From Hygrophila difformis (Eukaryota > Streptophyta > Magnoliopsida > Lamiales > Acanthaceae): a stretch of DNA of 64,000 nucleotides. Both the position numbers and the translations under genes were made by a program. The stretch spans positions 50,874,802 through 50,938,801 of the forward strand of contig JAOANR010000011.1 in the NCBI GenBank assembly GCA_030278955.1. Reading direction: 5' to 3'. Under the pieces are notes generated by a model. It worked only from the letters and a program-made list of their open reading frames with translations. It did no database searches and was not told where the DNA came from. Shown one piece after another: positions 36,617 to 47,400 of this stretch (its first letter is position 1; each line of letters begins with the position of its first letter).

Positions 36617-38005
36617 TCACACATAAAGGGGGGAGAGAGGTACCTTGTCAGCAAAATCTGGGAGGTTATCATGAGGATGTGATTCAAAGTAACACTTGAG
36701 AAGCTTCTTGTCAAGCTACATTACATAAAAATATATTTGAACAAAATGTGTACAAGATGGCTGTAGTATTCATGTATAGGGTATATCATTGTTCCTACCT
36801 TTGATTCATCAACCGTTATAGGAAGGTTGAGGAGATATTGCCCTGAATGAGCAACATCAATCTCTTCATCAGTTACTATCTTGAAATTGCTTTTCTCCAT
36901 AACCTGCACAACAGCACCGATAATTAATTCATCAATTGGGGGGATTCATTCACCAGTCGGCACAGAAGGTTTGTAGCAACATTCAGAAACTCGAATAAAA
37001 GGTCAAAAACTAGAATGGAGGGGAAAGGAATATTCCGGGCACAGGGTTGAATAAGCTTGGTTCTGAATTCTGAATATGAGGCATAGAGGCTAGGAATTTT
37101 TTTTTTTTTTTTTTTTCGGGGTAACTGGAGGGCCGAAGACTAGGAATATTTTTAGTTACAACAATTTAACAAAATATTTGCTAGTTTATAACTAAAATAT
37201 TCTTAGCCTCTATAGAAATAGCCTTAAATTGATACCTGAAACAAGTATTTCAAGAAATTCTGTTCCAGAACTTGAATTTCATCTGAAGATAACTTTTGCT
37301 GCTCCAACTTCTGAGCGCCATGAACAGGATCAAAAAGCGAGTAGAGTTGCTGTAGGCCATATTCATTCATAATCGACCAATAGCATTAGCTTGAAAATAA
37401 CAGAATGGGTATGCGAATGAATACATGACAATATGAGCCAGGGCGAGATGTAGAGAAAAGACATAATGAAATATGGGAGTTGTATTTAAAAGGATACAGA
37501 AATTACCATGAGGTCCTCAAACTGCAGCATGTACCAAGCTCGAATTGTGTACTCAATTCGCTTGCAAAGTTTCAAAAACTCGGTTCGATCGGAACTATGT
37601 TCTGCAGGAGTTTAGAAAAGTCGAATTGAAGTTTGAAACAAAGAAAGAAAGAAGAGAAGATTTGTGCGGTGGCATACGACGAGTATTGAATATGGAATAG
37701 TAATGCAATCAAGAAAGGAGAGAATCAATTTTAAGCAGAAGCAGCAGCCATCGGCAATTGGCATTGGCGGCCATTTGGATTTAGGGTCGCGGAGATCTAA
37801 TGTGTTTTTTGTTTTTCTTTTCTTTTCCGATGAGTGGGGAAAGTGAATTGTGAAGAAATTTGGGGAGGCGAAAGAAGGTACCAATGAGATTGGCCAAGTG
37901 GACAATTAGCCTGGGCTTCAGAATTGGAATAACGGATTCTCGTTCCAGCCGTATCACGTCTCCGTCCTTCCTCGCCCTCGCCGTCGTTGTCGTCGGCGTC
38001 GTCAT
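27254..38005 (-). CDS. DUF3754 (TMEM143-like) membrane protein, 501 aa
   Basis: Fifteen exons on minus: 38005-37882, 37601-37507, 37349-37236, 36903-36799, 36715-36644, 34309-34197, 34007-33873, 30926-30858, 30087-30000, 29883-29812, 29715-29615, 29085-28968, 28638-28579, 28460-28350, 27382-27254. All introns are GT-AG and phases close to a 502-codon frame. ATG 38005 is chosen because the frame upstream reaches a stop without another ATG. The protein matches the Arabidopsis At3g19340 type, with segments such as [63 protein letters not shown] and [12 protein letters not shown]. Two membrane segments are predicted at about 317-335 and 343-362. The C terminus is a Gly/Ser-rich tail. The molecular function of DUF3754 proteins is unknown, and organellar membrane location is inference. 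Its introns host several MITEs, listed separately. Confidence 0.93.
27890..28295. mobile_element. Stowaway-like MITE in DUF3754 intron 14
   Basis: It begins CTCCCTCAGTCAGTCCC after TA and ends CAGAG before TA. The TIRs are diverged, but ACTTGCAACATTT-type sequence recurs in inverted order near both ends. Confidence 0.6.
32393..32652. mobile_element. Stowaway MITE in DUF3754 intron 7
   Basis: It begins CTTCCTTCGTTCC and ends GGAACGGAGGAAG, with TA on both sides, 260 bp. Same family as those at 5162 and 56512. Confidence 0.85.
32691..32880. mobile_element. Second Stowaway MITE in DUF3754 intron 7
   Basis: 190 bp, starting CTCCCTCCATCCCATTACA and ending TGTAATGGGACGGAGGGAG, flanked by TA. It lies only 36 bp beyond the previous MITE. 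Confidence 0.9.
32926..33491. mobile_element. MITE with TAGAGCTG termini in DUF3754 intron 7
   Basis: TAGAGCTGTAAAA at the left and TTTTTCAGCTCTA at the right form imperfect TIRs. Subterminal regions are rich in GAGCTCG and GTTCG. Target duplication is unclear. It is probably hAT-related. Confidence 0.55.
35807..36143. mobile_element. Stowaway MITE in DUF3754 intron 5
   Basis: CTCCCTCCGTCCC at the left and GGGACGGAGGGAG at the right, with TA on both sides, 337 bp. Confidence 0.92.
36543..36616. repeat. (CT)n(CA)n compound microsatellite
   Basis: About 28 CT units run directly into about 9 CA units, ending 28 bases before exon 5 of the DUF3754 gene on the intron side. It is likely length-polymorphic. 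Confidence 0.95.
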
Positions 38006-38503
38006 ATTGGTATTCTCCTCCTCCTCCTGCGCCTGCAAGGCTGTCTGTCACTGAATAATGACGACTACTACTACTACAACAACTATACGCTCCTTCCTAG
38101 TCCTATCCTATGCGGCGGGGCCTATGATCCGTATTTCTATAGACAAACAAGACCCGGGTGGCTCATGTAAATGTTGGATGAGAGTTGAGACGGCAACACA
38201 ACAGCCATACGTGAGTCGTGAGAGCCACAACCACTGAACCGGACAGACTCAGACAATGCGATGGCCGATGGGGGACAGAGACAAGAAATAACAAACAAAA
38301 AAGGAACAAAAAACGGCAGAAGCGGATTCAACGATTCGTATTTTCCGGGCCGGGCTGTAGGAATTTAGAATTAGTAACGTTCACGCCCCTAATGACTAAA
38401 TACTAATGACCGAGTAAAAAAGCCTTAAGCATCATCACCCAATTAAAGATTTGAAGTGTTACTACTACTTCACTTTGCAACGTACTACTATTAAATGTGA
38501 CTT
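38006..38503 (-). promoter_or_regulatory. 5' UTR and promoter side of the DUF3754 gene
   Basis: Non-coding sequence upstream of ATG 38005, with (CTC)n-like and (ACT)n-like tracts near the start. No core promoter element was assigned. Confidence 0.45.
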
Positions 38504-38518
38504 TCACTTTACAATTTC

Positions 38519-38664
38519 TTCTTTTTTTTTCTTCTCAACAACAGCCTATTGAGGCTAGGAAATAATGTTGGGAGTCAATGCTACACAAATTATAAAGATA
38601 TGGTTCGGATGAGAATCGAACCCCTAACCGAGTCGAGGGACTTGACCACTAACATAAATCCCCA
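38519..38664 (-). mobile_element. tRNA-derived SINE with exact 15-bp target duplication
   Basis: On minus it shows an internal pol III promoter: an A-box-like TTAGTGGTCAAGT and a B-box GGTTCGATTCTC, then a tRNA-unrelated part and an A-rich tail. TCACTTTACAATTTC flanks it exactly at 38504-38518 and 38665-38679. Same family as 39403 and 51714. Confidence 0.88.
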
Positions 38665-38853
38665 TCACTTTACAATTTCACTTTTAGATGTTTATTGGTA
38701 TTATTTTTTATTTAACTTTAAATAAATTTATACTCATATTTTTATTAAAATATATATATATATAATCAATATATTATTATATTTGTCTAATCAAATATTA
38801 TAGTAAGACCATGTTTGTTACTTTTTATTAGAAGTCTTATTGCATCTAAGATA

Positions 38854-39337
38854 CTCCCTCCGTCCCGCGAAATATGGCTACTTTCTTTTGGACACGATAA
38901 TTTAGGTGATGGGGTTTAGTGGTTAAAGTGGTGTGGGTATTTGTATTTAAAAAGTTTAATGAATTTTTGACTTTGTTTATTTTTTAACTTTGACTTAATA
39001 CTATTGTAATAATTTAATTAGAGAAAAATAGTCAAGTATGATCTTGTTAGAATCGTCTAGGCGTCTAGTTTAAGAATATATATTTTATATAATTTTTATT
39101 TGTACCCATTTTAAAATATGAAGAATTAAAGAAATGCAAGAGACTTTGGGTAAAAAACTAAAAATGTATTGGGAGTTGTGCAGAATAATAAAAATAATTA
39201 TTTTTAATGAGATTTGGAAACTATTAAGATTCTAATTATATTTATATTAATTTAGTTTATCTAAAAATGGAAAGTGTCCAAATTTCGCGGGACACCCCTA
39301 AAAGGAATACTGGCCATATTTCGTGGGACGGAGGGAG
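38854..39337. mobile_element. Stowaway-type MITE, 484 bp
   Basis: CTCCCTCCGTCCCGCGAAAT at the left and TTTCGTGGGACGGAGGGAG at the right, between TA dinucleotides. It is homologous, in the opposite orientation, to the MITE at 39998. Confidence 0.9.
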
Positions 39338-39402
39338 TATTTCACAAAAAAATACTCCATATATTTGTTGCAAATAAATGATAAGAACTTCTTATCACAA
39401 TA

Positions 39403-39592
39403 GGGAATGGTGACTGAGTCTAGTGGTCAAGTCCTCTGACTACTAACTTATAAGTTGTGGTTCGATTCTCTATCCCGCCCATATCCCTCCCCTTTATCCC
39501 TTTATAATTTCTGTGGCATGGGCTCTCACCACTCATTTCCTAATCTAGTCTATATAGGTTGTTTAGAGGGGAAAAACAAAACAAAACAAGAA
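39403..39592 (+). mobile_element. tRNA-derived SINE
   Basis: CTAGTGGTCAAGTCCTCTG (A-box region) and GTGGTTCGATTCTC (B-box) are followed by a shared 3' part containing GGCATGGGCTCTCACCA and an A-rich (AAAAC)n-like tail. The flanks (39387-39402 and 39593-39608) are a 16-bp target duplication with three mismatches, so this insertion is older than 38519. Confidence 0.82.
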
Positions 39593-39997
39593 ACTACTTA
39601 CCACAACAAATACATCTTATTGGACTGTATCAAAATTATCAAATAAATAATTTTAACTAATTTATTATTCATGTAATCATCTAACAACTAATATTAAATT
39701 GCAAAACATACACAAAAATACCCTACAGCCTGCACCTGCTTATTTAGGACAAGTTTGGGAATTGAACTAATTTTGCAACGGTTTTAAAAATAATTAATTT
39801 GACATTATTTTAAGTTATTTTGTCATTTTTAAAAAGTTATGTTGTCTCATAAATTAACTGATTCGATTTAATTGTTTCCCCAAACAGGGCCTTAATATAT
39901 TCCCTCTACAATTTTTTAAATTTTTACAGATCACCACACTTAATTCAAAAAAACATATAAATAAATAAAATAGTACAGGAAAATAAATAAAAATATA

Positions 39998-40476
39998 CTC
40001 CCTCCGTCCCACGAAATTTGGTCACTATTCCTTTTTGGGGTGTCCCACGAACTTTGGACACTTTCCATTTTTAGATAAATTAAAATAAGATAAGTTTGAT
40101 TAGAATTATAATTATTGTCAATTCACATTAAAAGTGTTCACTTTTACTATTCTGCACAAATTCCAATGCACTTTTACTTTTCTACACAAAGTCCCTAGCA
40201 TTTCTTTAATTCTTAATATTTTAAAATTGGTGCAAATAAAAATTACATAAAATATATATTATAAAAATATACGATTACACGATTCTAATAAGATCACACT
40301 TGAATATTTTTCTCTAATTGTATCATTATATTATATTAAGTCAAAGTTAAATAATAAACAGTATCAAAATTCATTAGAATCTTAAACACAAAATGTCTAC
40401 ACCACTTTAACTACTAAACCTCACTACCTAAATTACCGTTTTCAAAAGAAAGTGGCCACATTTTGCGGTACGGGAG
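39998..40476. mobile_element. Stowaway-type MITE, 479 bp
   Basis: It starts CTCCCTCCGTCCCACGAAAT after TA and ends GGTACGGGAG before TA. It is homologous to 38854-39337 but inverted. The interior lacks an ORF. Confidence 0.85.
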
Positions 40477-40478
40477 TA

Positions 40479-41150
40479 TGATATATTCAAGAAATCATAA
40501 AACTTTCAATTACAAACATCGAAGAGAGAAATAAAAAGATAATGTCGGCAGATAAATAAAGCCATGGAGGAAGAGTGTGGTGGTGGTTGTAGTATTATGT
40601 ATGATTATTAGTATTTTATTATTAGTAGTAGTAGGAGGAATAGTTGGTAAAAGAGAGAACGAAACAGAATAAGTTGTCATGTGAGTCTCGTGTCGGCAGA
40701 CGATGTAGGAAGAGAACGAGCACAAAAGAGGCCCAAGGGTTTTGCCTTTTTTTTTTTTTTTTATTTCATATTGGAAACTGTAAAGGAAAGAAATACTCCT
40801 ACCGTCCTAGTGTACTACGAAATGGTTCCTATGCTGCCTGGAAGTCTTTTTCTACAGCACATACTGGAGAGAATTTTAGTCATTAGATCGGATATGAGAT
40901 AGAGAGTTGAGATTGATGGTGGGGATATTTATGTCATTGTACATTTATATCTTGAATTTTAAATTATAAATTGGTAATCGAGAATATGCAGATAATGATG
41001 ATATTTTTTCTTTTCAAAAACAGGTAATGATGAGCTTTCTTTTCAAGAGTATTTGAAACCTTTCATTTATCCCATAAGCATAAGCAAGAGTGGATCAAAA
41101 TCAAAATCCTTCAGAATGATATATAAGCAATGTTTGGTGAGTCATAATCA
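40479..41150. other. Intergenic DNA, nothing recognised
   Basis: Contains a poly(T) tract near 40747-40762 and short (GTA)n/(GTG)n stretches. Open frames here have no supporting features. Confidence 0.4.
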
Positions 41151-41413
41151 GAATGTTTTATGCTATGGAATAGAATGCTAGGTAAGTCTGACAGAATGTC
41201 AATGAAGTGAAAACAAAATGCTAGGTAAGTCTGAACAGAATGTTTTATACTACGGAAAAGAATGCTATGTAAGTCATATCACAATGTCAATCAAGTGAAA
41301 ACAGAATACTAAATAAGTCATATCAGAATATTTTATACTACGAAACAGAATGCTTGGTAAATTTGAACTGAATGTCAAAAACAAAATGCTAAGTAAGTCA
41401 AATCAGAGCGCAA
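41151..41413. repeat. Minisatellite, three ~88-bp units
   Basis: Units begin near 41151, 41238 and 41326 and share GAATGTTTTATAC, AGAATGCTAGGTAAGTC and AATGTCAATGAAGTGAAAAC with moderate divergence. The short core CAGAATG recurs within each unit. Confidence 0.75.
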
Positions 41414-41425
41414 TGTATTTCTGTG

Positions 41426-41984
41426 ATGTTATATGGTTACGTTTGGACTTGAAATTTAATTAATAATCGGTTATCTTCTCATCCAATTGTAAGTGTGTAA
41501 CATTCTGTTTAAAGTGTATAACATTCTGTTAGTAATTATATAACATTTGTTTTCAAGTTTGTAACATTCTGTTTAAATGTATATAACATTATAACTTGAC
41601 ATTCCGTCAGAAGAGTCAAACATTCTGTGCGTAAGCTTTAAATATTCTGTTTCATTCACTTTGGCATTCTGTCTAATTATTAAGTCTTAAAGTCTGTTCT
41701 AAAATGGGTAACATTCTGTTTGCAAGCGTGTAACATTCTGTTTGCAAGAATGTAACATTATGTTTGTAAATGTGAAAAATTCTGTTCTCAATTATATAAT
41801 ATTTTGTTTTCAAGTATGAAACATTCTGTTTACAAAAAATAGCATAATAACTTGAAGTATTTTATATTCATGCAATTCTGTCTAGTCATATACACCATTA
41901 TGTCGTATTTTAGTTGTCATGCTGTCATGTTATATGGTTATACATGGACTTGAAATTTAATTAATAATCGATTTTCTTCTCATC
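41426..41984. repeat. 58-bp direct repeats enclosing a CATTCTGTT-rich tract
   Basis: 41426-41483 and 41927-41984 are near-identical direct repeats containing GGACTTGAAATTTAATTAAT. Between them, ACATTCTGTT or a close variant recurs more than ten times (about 41500-41850). That word is the reverse complement of the AACAGAATG core of the neighbouring minisatellite. Confidence 0.75.
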
Positions 41985-42413
41985 ATATGTAGGTAATGAT
42001 TACTCATTATGATTACTTGACTGAAAAAGCTGCAGAGAACTTTTAAATCATATTTATTTAATAATACACAATAAAATAATATAATATAGTAAATTACCTA
42101 ATTACCCATATATCATCTACACCATTGATTCAATAGAAAATATGATCTAAGTGTCAAAATTAGGTCCATTATATACTGGCCAGTATAGGAACCCAATCGA
42201 GTGTACTAAGTACATAAGATAAGTCATAATAAGAGGGTGGAGTCCACATCATATCATATGTCAGCTGTGCCTCTACCAGCAAGCAAGGGATATTGCCTCT
42301 AATATCTCTCTCCCAAGTCCCAATTCCCATCTGGCCTGCTATGCCCCCTCCCCTCCCTGTGAAGGCCATTTTGTAGTAATTTGCAGTCTCTTGCCACAAT
42401 ATGAGTCGTTCAA
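41985..42413. other. Intergenic DNA
   Basis: No supported gene. An open frame on minus at 42169-42399 shows no recognisable domain. Confidence 0.4.
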
Positions 42414-42428
42414 ATAATACTCACCCCC

Positions 42429-43095
42429 GAACAGCTTTGGAACAAGTAGGATGAGGCTTGTCCATTGGAACTTGGAGGGGGCTGTTGGTACTATCTTACA
42501 TGTGGACAGATCGTCGCAAGGAAACCCCAGGATGATCCGGATATGGTTTTGTTATCCGAAGGGAGGATGGGCAGTGGACCAAAGGAGGCAGTGGATTCCT
42601 TGGGACCAAGTCTATCTTGTCTGGAGAAATTGCTGCGCTGGAAAAAGGGTTGGAAGCAGTGTTACACACTGGTGTGAAGAGGATCACTTGCTATTTGTAT
42701 TCGAAAAAAGCTATTCAGGCTATTAATTCGCCCAATAAGTTTCATCCATGTGCAGCCAATATTCAGAAGATCCATGACCTCAAGGACATGTTTGAGGAGT
42801 GCGTCTTTCTTCACGTCTTTAGAGAAGGCAACAAGGTAGTGGACAAGCTTGCGAAGCACGGAGTTTCGAAAGAAAGTTCTTCACCACGTGGGCTTATCCT
42901 CTGAATTTAGTTAAGGAGGAGGTATTGGCAGATTGTAATGGTGTTTGTTTCTTTCGCTGCTAGTGCAGCTTCCTCTGTCTTTCCTTTCCTGTTTGTGCTC
43001 GTCTCCCCCTCTGTCCATGTCTTTTTCCTTTCTTGTTTGGTTTTTTTGTACTCGCATGTATTTTTCCGCCATTGGCTTACCCAAAAAAAAAAGAT
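42429..43095 (+). mobile_element. Internally deleted L1-type LINE derivative
   Basis: Flanked by a perfect 15-bp target duplication, ATAATACTCACCCCC (42414-42428 and 43096-43110), and ends in an A-rich tail. Its 5' end encodes a MRLVHWNLEGAVG-like start and, in another frame, DPDMVLLSE, which recall the first motifs of the LINE endonuclease. Its 3' part (about 42617-42904) encodes an RNase H (RVT_3-like) C-terminal half with GEIAALEKGLEAV and VFREGNKVVDKLAKHG. Nearly all of the endonuclease and the whole reverse transcriptase are absent. This is either a deleted copy or a short non-autonomous family. Frames are shifted. Confidence 0.8.
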
Positions 43096-43110
43096 ATAAT
43101 ACTCACCCCC

Positions 43111-43430
43111 AATGAAAAATACTTCAATTACACAAACAAACCATGACCATTCGTCTGGCCAGGTGGGACTCTGCTAGACCTCCTTTTATTTACACACACT
43201 CTTTTAAGTCATAGAGAATGTTTGGAAGACAGCATATTGAACATCATATAGCATATTGAAAGAGCATATCCTCTCACATTTCTCTCTCCGAATCTGCTAT
43301 CTGCTAGCAGATCCGCTGACTCCCAAACATCCCCATAGTGTACTAGTAGTACTATACTAATGTAGTAGTAGTAGTAGTAGAGTAGCGTTAGCAGTAGTAG
43401 CAGCAGCAGCAGTAGTAGTTAATATTGCCT
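43111..43430. other. Intergenic DNA with trinucleotide repeats
   Basis: Contains a (GTA/GCA)n tract at about 43361-43420. No gene seen. Confidence 0.6.
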
Positions 43431-44053
43431 TAGGTCATTTCCAATGGTACTCCAAAACTTAAAATGTGGTGGCATCTTCTCTCCAACAATACCCTGAAAC
43501 CAAACTTATTTTAAGTTTTTTGATTTTTATGAATAGTAAATACTCAAATTTGAGTTTTTACTATTATAAACAGATATCATTTTTTGCAATTAAATTAATT
43601 GCAATTTTATCCATCCAATTATTGCAAATTGAATAACATATTAATTTAAAATCGAAGACAATTTTTTTTTCTAAGTTTGTATTATGGTTAATAATTTTAT
43701 AATTTATACAATAATTTTTAATTAAATTTACTTTATATCTAATTAGATTAAAAATTTTAAGTTTTTTTTTTGTTTTAAAGAATTTTATTTTATAAAATAA
43801 ATTTTAAACATAAAGATAATTAAATTACATTGGCATAATTAATGAGTATTGAATTTGTGTAGGTTAATATATAATTTATATGAAATGATGGATATGATTG
43901 AAAAGATAAATAAGTTTGTATGCGAAAGAATATGTAGAGAATATTCTTTTGGGTTTGAGTTTAGTGTAAATGATTGGAGATGAATTACTGTTTGATGTGA
44001 CATTTACTGTAAAATGAGTTTGTGTATAGTGTTCGCTATTGGAGATGGTCTTA
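43431..44053. mobile_element. MITE with CCATCTCCAAT-type termini
   Basis: The left end TAGGTCATTTCCAATGG is mirrored at the right end as TAAGACCATCTCCAATAG (reverse complement). The 0.6-kb interior is AT-rich. Target duplication not resolved. Such termini are common in plant MITEs. Confidence 0.6.
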
Positions 44054-44411
44054 CTCTCTAATCTATTGGCTACTCAACTTCCATTAATAAGAAACAAGCA
44101 AACTAACAAAGACAAAGTCACCTTCATTCCTTTTGAAGCCAAAAAGTAGCTACTACAAGAGATCCAGAAGTGCATTCAGCTTTGTAGTTTGCATGCATTT
44201 TGCAACCTACCCTCTCCTAACATACACTCTCCCCACCACCTGCTGCTACATTGCACCTGTTAATTGCTCTTCCTCCAAGGTAATCTTGTCCGTCCGAGTC
44301 CGACCGCCATATATCAACACTATTGTTTGTATGTATGATGTATGTATACATGTATGTACTCCGAAGTTGAGGATTCTGCACTGGGATGGGACGCATGCCC
44401 TCCAAAGTCAC
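44054..44411 (-). other. 3' UTR and downstream DNA of the NFRKB-like gene
   Basis: Follows the stop at 44412-44414 on minus. A polyadenylation site was not fixed. Confidence 0.45.
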
Positions 44412-47400
44412 CTACCCTTGCTGATTCCACGATCTTAAAAATGGTTTGCCCATAGACTCTTGCATTCCAGAACTCTGTTGTGGCATCCCAATCCACCCAA
44501 GGTTGTTCATCTTCATAGCACCACTTGCCTCGAGCCCACTCAAGTAGTTGAGTCGGTTTGGCGATTGTTGTAAGAAATTGCTGCTTGTGGGAATCCCCCC
44601 TCCTATCCCATTGTAGTTTCCAGCAAGCATCAATCGTTCCGTGGTGCACGCTGACTCATAACTGGACCGAGGCTGCAGTTCATTATATTCAGATATGACA
44701 CTAAATAGAGTCTGATCCGAGTTACTTCCACTTCCAAGGCTATGGCTCACACCAACAGCAATCCCAAAGGATGGCCATCCATCCCGAATCCCATTCTCAC
44801 CACCGCACCAGCCTTGGCTTGGCTCACCACCGCTCATGTGAGGTTGGGATGAAACGGGCATACATGCTTTACTGGTGCTTGTCCAACCGTGAATGTTGAC
44901 AGGTAATTCCTCCTGCCTAGGCATAGCATAATGGCCTCCAGGATATATGTTCTCCTGAATCTTCTGATTCATAAATAGATCATTCAGCCTCTTCTGCCTC
45001 GTATCCAATTGTTGTGATAAATGAATCTGCTCCCTAATTTCAGAAAATTGGCCTGCCTCCATTAGATTGTTACCAGGCTGGAATTCTAAATCAGAGTGTT
45101 TTTGTTGCTGATGGTAAGGCATATTGCTTTGACCCTTGAATAAAGATTGAAGCAGTTCATTCCGGTCTTGGTTAGAGTACGAACTGAAGTAAGAGATATC
45201 CTCAGTTGGCCTATGCATCACCTCATTCCCAGCATCTTTACCCTGACCATCATTTTCAAGGTCAAGCATCCCCAGGTCTTGCCCTTGTAGAAATTGTGCA
45301 CGGCTAATTGACGACTCCGGAGAGGACCTGTACCCTGCATTTGCAGCATCAGATTGGTAATAAGAACCATTAACTTCAGCAACTGGCCAAACATCACAAG
45401 AAGATGGAAGCAGATCCCTCTGGTTAACTGAAACATCCTCATGGTTCAGATTCTCAGGGTACTGTGATTCAATTGAGCAGTCCCCATTCGTTTTTGCACA
45501 TGCATTACCACAATTGGGATCTATCTCCAAGGAATTTCTGTGAAGATTGCAATCTAGTGAACTAATCCTCCGTGGGTGACCCAGATCCTGAAGTGAACTA
45601 GGGCTAGGTGGTGTTGACATTGTGCTCCTGGGGTTGTTACTGTGAGAAGCAGTCTGCAATTCATTATGATCCTGAACGAGGACATGTCTGGGTACATTGT
45701 CATCTTCAATGATTTCGGTATTGTCATGAATTCGATGCTCAAATATGTTCTCGTTGTCAATTTCCTTTTCATCCTAATCATCAAAGAGAATACCATTGAA
45801 TAACTTCAATTATCAAGTAAATCTACAATTCGTAAATAACATAACCAGAGAACAAGACAGTATAAAAGGATTAGAGGGTCAACCCACCTTTTCTGTTGGC
45901 ATGTCCGGAATTGCCTCTTCCTTATAGCTTTGCAGTGGAAGAAACTCATCAGTTGGGTCTGTATCTACACCCTACCCATCAAAACAGAAATTGAGAAGTC
46001 TGCAACAAACAAAACTTCCAACAGAGAAAAGGAATGGGAAAAGCAAAATAATGGTAATAAACAATACTATATTATCCGGCTATCGAAAAACTGGGCAAGA
46101 GGAAAACCTCATTAGCGGTTGAAGGGAGAATTTCTTGATCAATACCATCAGAGAATCGCCTTCTCTTATGTCGAAAATCATGTTTCTCCCAATCCCGGGA
46201 AACCTACACAGAATTACAAGGTAAACAAGACTAAAGCACTTTTGGCATTCCCAAAAATCAATGGAAGTCATATATTGAAGTTAATCAACATGGTGCAGAA
46301 GAAAAGACAGCATCAAACCAACTGCTGCTGAAGCTTTTGTCCAAGTTCTTTGCCCAGGAACCATTTTAATTCTTGTCTCTGAAACTGTCTTCTTTCCCAG
46401 TTAGCAAAGCCTTCTGCGATATCTTTTCTTGCCAATTTTAACCTGCAACATTAAATTAGGCAAGGTCCAGGATCTCAACAAACCTCACCGTCGTAATGCA
46501 AAAGCAAAAGAAAATGAAAGAAGAGGTGCAAAAAAAAAAAAAAAAAAAAAAAAACACTAACCAGTGATTGTGCAACTTCTTTCTCTCTTCTTCCTCAAAT
46601 CTTTCAAACGGCTGTACATTTAGAGTATCGATATTTCCTATTACATTATTTAGAGATTTTGGCAGAATGCTACTACCAGCATGCTTCATGCAGCTCTTAA
46701 CACGTTCATGTTGTTCCCTGCTTACCTGCAGAACATAATGCTTAAACATACATTCTGATATAAATTACCAAAAATTGAAATCTCAAATGACAAATAAAAC
46801 AATGAAAACTTAGGAATTCCAGAAGAGAAATAATATCCAAGTAGACAAAGAAAAGGACTTTCTGGAACAGGTGGTTTAGTCATAAGCATAGGCCAGTGAA
46901 GACAACATAAACAATAAACTAGTGTGGCCAAAATCCCAAGATAACAAAAAGAAAAACCAAATAAATTATCTCCCATGACAAATCACCTTAACATAGGACA
47001 TATATTTAGCTCCATCTGCATCCTGAATATTGCGCTTGCATATGTTTTCTCCCTTTCTTGGAACTGCAGTTCCCCTTGTCTCATTGGAGGAATTGGATAT
47101 TTTCGAGGAGTCTTTTCTGCATATTCAAGGACACAGCATAGTATTAACTATTAAGTGCATCAGCATTAAATTTAACAAAAAAGCTAAAGTGAACTTTTTC
47201 CAACACTCCACGCTGACAAAAACTATAAGGATGATGTATGAAATCTTCAAGATGATCATTGGGGGGAAAAAAAGGAACCCAATAAGAATCAACCTACCTT
47301 CTTTGAGATTCTTCCTGCTTCATTCCTAAGATCTGGTTATCACTGCTGTAAGCCACCTCAGAATTAATCCAAGAACAAGACTCAGGTGTTGTAATAAGGT

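Noticed and set aside
37797..38051. Alternative Gly/Asp-rich start frame for the DUF3754 gene
   Set aside because: Out of frame with the [12 protein letters not shown] exon, which continues properly into exon 2.
39420..39475. tRNA-like A/B boxes at 39.4 kb, 38.6 kb and 51.8 kb
   Set aside because: No intact acceptor stem or anticodon arm; body, tail and target duplications make them SINEs.
40794..40830. Single Stowaway-like end (TACTCCTACCGTCC)
   Set aside because: No inverted partner within a plausible distance.
44133..44438. 101-codon frame on + overlapping the NFRKB-like 3' end
   Set aside because: No coding features; overlaps the last exon and 3' UTR on the opposite strand.
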